Origin: Isoetes engelmannii
Taxonomy: Eukaryota > Streptophyta > Lycopodiopsida > Isoetales > Isoetaceae
Assembly (NCBI GenBank): GCA_011763485.2
Contig: JAANSK020044466.1
Location: forward strand, 1 to 28,203
DNA length: 28,203 nt
Direction of reading: 5' to 3'
A model generated the notes under the pieces. That model did not search any database. It had not been told where the DNA came from and saw only the letters and a list, made by a program, of their open reading frames with translations. This document shows, one piece after another, positions 21,060 to 28,203 of the stretch (its first letter is position 1; each line of letters starts with the position of its first letter). The translations under genes and the position numbers were made by a program.

Positions 21060-22205
21060 CAAGAGCAGGTCCTGGAATCAGTGACCCGGCTTTTGCGCCC
21101 CACAACATGGTGAATGGGACGTGAAGGTAGCTCCAAACCTCATCCCTGACATCCGGATGCAACTTCGAAATAAAATCGGGTGATGAAGACCAGATTTAAT
21201 CTCTTGGTAGAGGCTAGCAACAAGAGTATACAAACCTCTGAAGACGACATGACTAACTGCCCAACCTGCCCAACAGACTAGAGCCCTGCAAATGTTGAAC
21301 GCCCACTTCTTGAAGCGGGGCCATCTAGCAGGGAGAATGCCTAGCAGAACTTGTTGATTTGTGAGGGGGGTCTGAAAATAAGCCTGTACAGTGGACCAAA
21401 TGTGGGTGAGGTTGCCACATAGCACAAAACAATGCTCTATTATTTCAGGAGCAAGTTTACAAATTGGACAAAGAGCACTAACAGATGGTTTGATTGAGTG
21501 AACTCGAGCACTAGTCCTCATTGCCCTATGCAGAATTTGCCAAAGAAATGAATGTTTTAGAATAATGTTCTTGTCCCACACTGTGGACCGTACCGTTGCA
21601 TGCTAGGCTTTCGGAACTCTTAATTGCTAGTGCAGTGAAGGAGGCAAAGGGGGCTGCGCGGTGAGAAGTATGTAGCAAGTCTGAACAAAATTCTTCCCCC
21701 ACGAAATATCCGCTACAAAACCCCAAGCACATTCATTCTCGAGGCTGGGCCGCAAAGGGATGTTATCAGCCACAACTTCCCATATGACATAATCTCGCCC
21801 AGTCAATCTGAAAGTGTCGAACTCTTGCCAAACGGAGACATCCATTAGAATACCACTTCTGCACCATGGAGATACCCACACACTGCCATCTACGCTGAGT
21901 TTTGGGATGCATGGTGGAGACAAGTGGAGGCTACTCCGGTAGGGGCACCCAAAGGAAGGGAGAGGAGGAATGCGAGGTGTTTGAAGGATGCAGAGAGACC
22001 AATGCACTAACAACTCTCCACGCTTTGAGAAGTTCGAGGGGACAGGGGGACGTGAGGGCTTGTCAAAAGGATGTGAATGCTCAAGAGTTTGGACTATCAA
22101 GCGCACCCCAAAAGACTGTGTGCGCGCATTCCAAGAGCTTTTTTTGCAGAAGGCATACAGAATTGTTTCTGTCAAACTCACGGCTTCTATCAATCGAAAA
22201 CTCAC
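21060..22205 (-). mobile_element. LINE ORF2 3' part with reverse-transcriptase zinc-binding domain, broken
   Basis: The open frame 21078-21581 (minus) contains WDKNIILKHSFLWQILHRAM, then CPICKLAPEIIEHCFVLC and IW, the C-x2-C...H-x4-C pattern of the zf-RVT domain at the C-terminus of plant L1-type ORF2 proteins. The open frame 21627-22205 upstream probably belongs to the same ORF2 in another reading frame (RDYVIWEVVADN, WGFVADISWGKN). A stop and a frame change lie between the two. No reverse-transcriptase core, poly-A tail or target duplication is visible, so the limits are approximate. Confidence 0.75.
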
Positions 22206-22222
22206 AGCTTCTATGAATCGAA
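22175..22222. repeat. 24-bp tandem duplication
   Basis: Two adjacent copies (22175-22198 and 22199-22222), 22 of 24 identical, core CTTCTATxAATCGAA. Confidence 0.8.
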
Positions 22223-22379
22223 AAGAGAAACAATAGAAGGATTTCGAGAAATACCAGGTTCAAAAAAGACCGTCGGAGAAGCTATGGCTTGCTGGAGCTT
22301 CGACTTTGAATCTACTCTCTTCTTGAAGACATTGAAGCTCTGTTTCGCAAGTACTCTGGCCCTGGGGTTGAAGAAGTGA

Positions 22380-22481
22380 CTCACTACTAGAATCTGTCTG
22401 TCGTTCTTTACAAAATATTTGAATCCATGCTGCTGCCTCACTACAAGAATCTGTATGCCGTTCTTTGGAAAATAGTTGAAT
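22380..22481. repeat. About 57-bp tandem duplication
   Basis: A block of about 45 bases starting CTCACTAC (22380-22424) recurs at 22437-22481 with a few differences, period 57. In the minus-strand frame it gives the repeated peptide FSKERHTDSCSE / FCKERQTDSSSE. No known protein recognised. Confidence 0.75.
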
Positions 22482-22489
22482 ATGATCGA

Positions 22490-23640
22490 AGAACCCTGGA
22501 AACATAGATGCGTACCTGCCTCTGCCTCTTGACTCCATACCTCCTCTCTGCCTCCTTGAAATGACTAAGAAAACACGCCAAGCTGCCCCGCCTCTGCCTC
22601 CTGTTGCCATAGCCTCCTCACTGCTCCACTGGAACTGCACTGCGCCTCAAAAACAAGAAGCGGCTCTGGAAGAGGAAGAACATGGGATTCTGGAAAAGGA
22701 AAATTTCTTGGGCCAATAACATTACGTAGGAAAATGGGCGTGCGTAGGCCCTTCTGCGGGGTGCAGACCTGGCTTGCCCTAACAGGCTGACCAGCCCTTA
22801 CCCCGCATACATAGTCCATTATCCCTAACATAGTGTTCTTTTGCATTCCGGAGGCGGAACCAGCGAGCTGAGCTCAAAGACAAACATAAATATATGCCAT
22901 TGGCAGGGTATACTTATGTAATGTTCTAGGAATGTATTCTTAATCTGGGGATCATAATAATGTATAATATCTAGATAGGAGACCCCTTTGAGAGTTTGCC
23001 ACCAATCCAACTCAGATCTGGATTTTAAGAGCATGCAGTCTTGGATTTTACAAGGTTCTTATAAACTTCTCCTCGGTGCATCTTCATCTGTTCATACTAC
23101 ATTACTACACAACCACTCCCCACCCTTAAAATCCAATCTCCCTCCTTCAAGTTGTCAAGTCATAAAATATCATTTTTCCATCAACTACTACATGTGCTCT
23201 TACAGAAAATTTTACATGTGAGTATTGAAGATGAAATCTTCAGATTTTAGAAATTTTATATTTTAGTTAAACACCACTTATTTTTTCTCTTGAAACTTTT
23301 GTCCTTTGAAATAGTAGTTCTCTGCCAAACATATACTTGAGGCAAATGTTAATTGTCTTTGAAAATGTCTATTTGTTGTAGCAACTTTCATTATTTAGGT
23401 TCCATAGGCCGAATGGTCTCCGTGGATGATAAAAAATTTATTCTATAATATTATATTTTTGTCTACTTACTGGAAAAAAACTGACTTTTTTTTTTTTTTT
23501 TGGAACTGGGGGGAGGGGTTTGAAAATATGACTTCATCTCTTAATTTTAAAATTTACCTCAGCCCATTTTTTGACAAAAAAGAGAATCTTGTGGGAACTT
23601 TTCTTTTGCTTCCGTCTAGATGATTCGCTCCCGTTTAATA
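22490..23640. other. Unassigned intergenic DNA
   Basis: No gene seen. The open frames (up to about 100 codons) are not recognisable. It contains CT-rich stretches (22510-22620), a 15-T run followed by a G-rich block at about 23487-23519, and AT-rich sequence. It may be old repeat sequence. Confidence 0.5.
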
Positions 23641-23649
23641 TGCAATCAT

Positions 23650-24945
23650 GTCAATATACAAGGAATGAGCAAAGAACTTGTTGCGATTGTATGCTTAGGA
23701 AGTAGGCTAGACTGTCTTTTAAGCCTCATTTTCAAAAACTCTAGGCATATTGAATTTGGTGTATAGTGACGTTCGTGGCCCTATGTGTGCAGAGTATAAG
23801 TAGAAATTATAGATTGCTACATTTATTGATGATTTTGCTCGAAAAGCAAAACCTTATTTCTTGAAATCAAAGGACCAGACATTTCAAGCATTTCAGTTGT
23901 ATTTTGCTGAAGTTGAGCGTGAGACTCTAGGAAGCGTTTACACTTCGATTCATGGGGAGAGTATATTTCTGGAGAATTCATGCAATTTTGTCGTGAGAAG
24001 GGCATTAGACGTCAATTTACATGTGATATACCCACAATAAAATAGCATTGCTGAGAGAAAGAACCGAACGGTCATGGATGCAACAAGATCTATGTTGAAG
24101 CATCCAGGACTGCCGTGGGTGGAAGCAATACAAGCAGCATATTATATCCAAAATAAATTGCCTTCTGCTGGGAACAAAGGAGCAATACCCGAGAAGGTTT
24201 GGTCTGGAAGAAAGCAATCAGCTGGAGAGATTATGGGCGTATGCTTGTTTATCATAGATATGCATGTTCCTGAAGATTGCATTCCAAATTGGATGATCAA
24301 AATATAGAGACTTATCTTGTTAGTTATGAGGACTAAGGATACATGTTGTATGATCCAAAAACAAGAAAAGTTCATATAAATCGTGTATGTAGTGTTCGAG
24401 AAACTAAATCTATAAAGATAGGATAGCGAAACAAAGTATGTCATGAAAGAAAGAGGAAAGCCAACCTTTCGTCCATGGGGGCCCTATAGCGGGGCACATG
24501 ATGACCGTGTGATAAAGAGACAGAAGATTATCAAACATAAGTTGTTAAGGCTTAGGAGGTGGAAAATAGTGATGAAGAGGAGCAATCAGAGGGTGAAGTA
24601 GTAGAGTTAGAAGATCAAAGTATGGAAATAAATTTGGAAGAACAGATTGAAGAGCAGGCCGCAAAATTAGAAGATGCAAGACTTAGTATGGAAGAACTAT
24701 TGTCATTGGAAGAAACTTGTACACATAGGAACGATTCAGGAAGATTGAAGCAGGAGGTATGTTTTGACACATTGAGATATGGAACAGATGAGTGGGATAG
24801 GAGCACTCGTGAATAGAGACCACCATCAAGATAGAATGAGTTAGGGGGTAACACACGGGAGCAATGGCCATCATCTATGTTATGTGTTGTGGAGCCTAAA
24901 ATGTTTGATGAAACTGTCAATTCACTAGCTGCAAATAAGTGGATA
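23650..24945 (+). mobile_element. Ty1/copia LTR retrotransposon fragment, internal part, broken
   Basis: Fossil copy on the plus strand. Parts seen in order: end of the GAG-pre-integrase/start of integrase (YSDVRGPM near 23770), integrase core with TFIDDFARKA and AERKNRTV (near 24050), the following integrase region (LPWVEAIQAAYYIQNKLP), an acidic linker (24559-24700), and the first residues of the reverse transcriptase region (EPKMFDETVNS near 24890). The rest of the reverse transcriptase, the RNase H and its own LTRs are not seen. It is broken in several places and looks old. Confidence 0.9.
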
Positions 24946-25108
24946 TTAAGAAACGAGAGTTTTCAAAGCGCTAGCAACAAAGAAGCGATTATTGTTCATT
25001 ATCAAAACCAAATACAAATATACACAACTTAGTAAATGTTCCACTAAAATCTTATCTATCCTTAACAACGGCTAGAACTGCTAGTCATCTTTTTGTCATA
25101 TCTCAACA
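24940..25108 (-). mobile_element. Possible copia-type LTR, opposite orientation
   Basis: The minus strand begins TGTTGAGATATG at 25108 and ends near TCCA at 24940 (TG...CA). It is preceded on that strand by CTTGAGGGAAAG (25109-25120), which looks like a polypurine tract beside a 3' LTR. It abuts the copia coding fragment, whose similarity stops at about 24945. No target-site duplication or second LTR copy is visible in the window, so this is tentative. Confidence 0.35.
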
Positions 25109-25120
25109 CTTTCCCTCAAG

Positions 25121-26130
25121 AAGATGACTGGTAGAATGCTAGAAAAAATCTGAAACAAAAAAAAAAAACTTTCTGCGCCTGTCTACACTGCCTGCACGAA
25201 TGTTGAAAACAGTTTTTGAATAGTTTCTTTGAAAAGACTCTGTGAGACGACCCCTTTAGGCAATTCAAAACGAACTCCACTTCTATGCTTATGTGTATGC
25301 CCATTCCAATGTTGAATAGATCATTTGAAAAATATTTTACGAAGCATTCCCTCTCAACCAATTCAAGACTAACTCCTTTCTCCTATCCAATTCATTCCTT
25401 CTAGCAGATCTAGCACTTGCAACATAGTCACTTTCAGATGGAGTTGTTCCTGGTCCAGCATTAGAAGTTTCAGAACTTCAAGTGATATCAAGGTATCCTG
25501 TACTTTTATAATAGTCTGCAAAGCCATCGGCTTAACCTCTTGAGCATGTAGTCCCTTCTGATGCTCTATAGCCAGCAGCTCCCCCTGGTGTACTTGCAGT
25601 ATTCTGCCCAATTGTTCCGCCTGATCCTCAAACTAATGCACCATTTGCCACTCCGTAGATGTTGACGTTGTAGTATGTTTCCTTCCCTTTTGAGATTTCT
25701 TCCCTTCTTGGGATTTTTCAGAGTCAAAACCATTAGAGGATTCTTCTTCAAATGATTCTTCATCATCCGTTTGCTGGTGCCATGTTCAGCTGCATGCATG
25801 ACTAAGCTATCAAAAATATGACCAATGTAATGACATAAATATATCTTTATCTTTATATATTCCAGTCGTATTCAACATATGCCTTGGCTGTAGACACACG
25901 AATTTGGATCTGCAGAACATTGTGTCAAATAACATGTCTATGGACGTAATACCATTAACATTATTATAGAGATGGTACATGGCAGCTCTTCTTTGCAAGC
26001 AAAAAACAACAATGCAGGAACCAATTCATTTTCCAATGTATATATTTCAGAAATATTTAATCCGTCAAATAAAGTATTGAAACATCCCAGTATACATATC
26101 TACCTAGAGCTCATAGGAGACCTTGATGTG
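25121..26130 (-). other. Unidentified coding-like stretch with acidic and helical segments
   Basis: On the minus strand at about 25370-25760 there is an acidic Ser/Glu segment (DDEESFEEESSNGFDSEK), a Lys-rich segment, then a Leu/Gln-rich stretch likely to form a long helix (GELLAIEHQKGLHAQEV, TLISLEVLKLLMLDQEQL). One stop separates the two halves. I do not recognise the family. If the LTR-like piece beside it is real, this could be internal sequence of that element. 25800-26130 shows nothing. Confidence 0.3.
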
Positions 26131-26599
26131 AAGAATGGAAAAACAATTTAGGAGTTGGAAGGTTTTACAACATGGCCATCTGCAACTCAAATTTTTGCTG
26201 CAATATCCAAGCTCTCAAGGAAGCAATTCCTGCATTTTCTGGGTAAATTGCCTAAATGTTTGTAATGGAACACATAACCTAAACATGGAAAATCCAGAGC
26301 TTATCCAAGTGCATATGAGTGTTGTGCATTCTGCTCTGAAACTGTGCAGACATCATGCCTCTCCATTGTCTGCAAGTAAAATGACAGCATAGTTATCAAC
26401 CCTCCATAAAATAGACATGTAGAAGCACAGTATGCACATGCCAACAATAAGAATTAGATCATATCTAAAACTCAGACCTTTTACTACCCTGAGCACCAAC
26501 TTACCCAGCACATTCTTTTGCAAATTTTCACAAAAACACGCAGTATCAAGACCTCATCCCGATCCAGATGCATAATCGTGTCATTGGAAGTAGAGGTAC
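26131..26599. other. Unassigned intergenic DNA
   Basis: No recognisable gene. A plus-strand open frame of 85 codons at 26135-26392 and its minus-strand counterparts match nothing I know. Confidence 0.5.
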
Positions 26600-26850
26600 T
26601 CACTGGTTTCTACAACAATGGCAGAGAAATTGCAAAAGAAACACCATATTCTCCGGAGGGCCACCTGTTCCATCACCTGTATATACATTCGTAATTATCC
26701 CCAATCTAAAAAATAGTGATGCAGGCAGAAAAAAACCTTCAGCACCATACATTGGTTTTGGTTCATGCAGATAACTGTAGTTTTCCAATACTTCAAATGT
26801 AAAATCCTTTGGCGTCAACCATATCCCCCCTCTCTGGTTCAATTAATCAA
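26600..26850 (-). other. Possible exon pair of an unidentified minus-strand gene or fragment
   Basis: The minus strand at about 26735-26830 reads GGIWLTPKDFTFEVL-ENYSYLHEPKPMYGAEG, with protein-like composition. It is followed by GTTTTTTTCT (donor-like) and later by ACAG before GTGATGGAACAGG (acceptor-like, about 26680), after which PPENMVFLLQFLCHCC is open. This could be two exons and a short intron. I do not recognise the product and see no flanking exons. Confidence 0.25.
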
Positions 26851-27116
26851 TCATTCTCCAAAACCTTCTTAATGAATTATACAACTCTAGACAAAAACCC
26901 ATTTGTGATGTTGAATTTAGAAGATCACAGAGCATCCTGCACGCTATCCTGCACGCTGCTGTCTGCAATGCTTCATCTTTAGAGTAAGCCACTGAAAATT
27001 AACACCAGTAAGCATAATGAGGCTTTGGGTAATGCAAGTAAATTAGTGTTCTATGTAAGTTGGACCAACAACAAATTTCTAATGTTTCTTATAGACCATG
27101 TACGGCTGAGCCTCAT
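26851..27116. other. Intergenic DNA
   Basis: No gene seen. A 12-bp tandem duplication (ATCCTGCACGCT twice) lies at about 26932-26955. Confidence 0.5.
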
Positions 27117-27282
27117 TTGCACCAGAACATAGGAACGAAATGGATCGCGATAAAACGGAACGTCAGACGGAACGGAATGTCGACCTAGTTGAACTAGAAC
27201 GCCACATTTTCCGGAACAAGTTTGTTTTTTTTTATCCAGGTTCACTTTTGACGCTTTTTGCATGTTCAGGTTTTCTATCAAT

Positions 27283-27425
27283 GTGTTTGCCATGCAGATA
27301 GTTACGATGCTCCTCTTCTTTATATCCATTCTTCTTCTTCATGCAGATACGATGTGTTTGTCATGTGTTTGTTTGCCATGCAGATACGGTACTCCTTTTC
27401 TTTATATCCATTCTTCTTCTTCTCA
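27283..27425. repeat. About 84-bp tandem duplication inside the hAT-like element
   Basis: TGTTTGCCATGCAGATA, then a short variable part and TTCTTTATATCCATTCTTC, occurs at about 27283-27342 and again at about 27367-27425. The two differ by a few bases and small gaps. It may account for the disrupted frames before the BED finger. Confidence 0.7.
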
Positions 27426-27522
27426 GACCTCTTACGGCTTATCTCCCTAATCCTCAACCTTCCAAAGCCAGATCTAAGAACAGAGAAATCAAGAGTCAGG
27501 ATGGGATGGGAAAAGACATTCA

Positions 27523-27840
27523 GTGGTTGTTCAAGAAGCATACTTCAAGGAGCATACTTCTATTCTGAGGAAGTATACAGAGGGATTTGAAGCTAGAAAG
27601 TGGCAATGTAACTATTGTGGGATGGTGAAGCCCTCAAACTTGACTAGATTGAGATCCCATCTGCAGGCTGATCCTAGCAACAGAAAAAAATGTTGTGACA
27701 AAATTCCTCAAGATATTATAAAGAAGATACAAGAGAGATTAGGATGCTCTTCATCTCAACTTGCTGCAGTAGCAAACAATGATTTTGCAGAAGGGGAAGA
27801 CTTGCAGCAAGGCTCTCATGATGTTAGAACTATTAGTAGT
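27523..27840 (+). pseudogene. hAT transposase N-terminal fragment, BED-type zinc finger
   Basis: In the frame opening at 27523, KWQCNYCG (Cys29, Cys32), LTRLRSHLQ (His46) and CCDKIPQDII (Cys57/58) form the C-x2-C...H...C BED finger with the usual trailing C-x2-(I/V)P motif. hAT transposases use it to bind the subterminal DNA. The frame goes on into the right inverted end and stops at 27981 without any catalytic domain. Confidence 0.75.
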
Positions 27841-27918
27841 TTTTTCTTTTGTTTCAAATGTTGTTCAGACTCTTGTTTCGTTCCGCCGTTTGTTCCGTTT
27901 TGTTCCAGAGGCATAGAA

Positions 27919-28203
27919 ACACGTTCCGGTGCAACCATCATCGCCGCTGAGGACAGAACTAGGCACTTGGACATCATTTAAATCTCCGTACAACTGTAAT
28001 TTGCGTAATTACTTGCCCTCTTTACAGTGAATCATAGCAACAATGGAAATTCAATTGCAACCTCACTACCAAGCTTCCCATTTGCAAATCACACGTTCCG
28101 GTGCAACCATCATCGCCGCTGAGGATAGAACTAGGCACTTGGACATCATTTAAATCTCCGTACAACTGTAATTTGCGTAATTACTTGCCCTCTTTACAGT
28201 GAA
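27919..28203. repeat. 172-bp direct repeat running off the window end
   Basis: Copy 1 is 27919-28090. Copy 2 starts at 28091 (ACACGTTCCGGTGCAACC) and matches copy 1 over its 113 visible bases with one difference (gaggaCag / gaggaTag). The unit starts inside the right inverted end of the hAT-like element and extends into its flank. It may be a recent duplication, the start of a longer array or an assembly artefact. Confidence 0.9.

Larger units (their letters stand above)
27117..27934 (+). mobile_element. hAT-like element, internally deleted, BED zinc finger only
   Basis: The ends are inverted: TTGCACCAGAAC at 27117 and its near-complement GTTCCGGTGCAA ending at 27934. Both sides carry subterminal GGAAC/CGGAACG repeats (27132-27215; in reverse at 27875-27900), typical of hAT elements. 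Between them is a BED-type zinc finger (see next entry) but no dimerisation or DDE transposase core, so it could not move by itself. Length about 818 bp. No clear 8-bp target duplication was found. Confidence 0.65.

Noticed and set aside
22175-22481. Short repeats as a CRISPR-like array
   Set aside because: Only two copies of each, without uniform spacers, in a plant nuclear sequence.

Overview
The window is nuclear DNA from a land plant. It holds one large intact gene of 54 short exons with GT-AG introns, and this gene is clearly the plant XMAP215/Dis1-family microtubule protein MOR1 (GEM1). Around it lie plant-type L1 LINEs, a Ty1/copia fragment, a hAT-like element and the remnant of a PLS-class pentatricopeptide repeat (PPR) gene. 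The protein is clearly diverged from the Arabidopsis sequence as I remember it, and the introns are compact (mostly 60-160 bp). A non-seed plant is possible, but I cannot name the species.

Layout. 1 to about 6040: an old, decayed L1-type LINE on the minus strand. Its 3' end is outside the window. Its 5' region, ORF1, endonuclease and part of the reverse transcriptase can be read. A second, plus-strand LINE-like element of about 2 kb (448-2437) sits inside the reverse transcriptase. It has a poly-A tail and a decayed target-site duplication, and only an ORF1-like product is visible in it. About 6110-6600: minus-strand remnant of a PPR gene, broken by stops and frameshifts. 6600-8614: non-coding, including the presumed promoter and leader of MOR1.

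8615-20231: MOR1 on the plus strand. I placed all 54 exons by splice signals and family similarity. They sum to 6144 nt, exactly 2047 codons plus stop, with every exon-exon junction in phase. It encodes five TOG domains and the conserved C-terminal region. Points of splicing interest are a GC-AG intron, a NAGNAG acceptor, and a first intron that is a multiple of three with no in-frame stop.

20232-28203: downstream DNA with no intact gene. It holds a minus-strand LINE 3' part with the reverse-transcriptase zinc-binding domain (about 21060-22205), short tandem duplications, a plus-strand copia fragment (about 23650-24945) next to an LTR-like piece in the opposite orientation, unidentified minus-strand coding-like stretches (about 25370-25800 and 26600-26850), and a hAT-like element of about 0.8 kb with a BED zinc finger and GGAAC-rich inverted ends. 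A 172-bp near-perfect direct repeat runs off the end of the window.

The only gene likely to make a functional product is MOR1. It promotes microtubule growth and shrinkage and organises cortical arrays, spindles and phragmoplasts. The rest is repeat debris. I see no multi-gene system and no convincing new biological system; the findings are mostly about splicing, nesting of elements and unidentified remnants.
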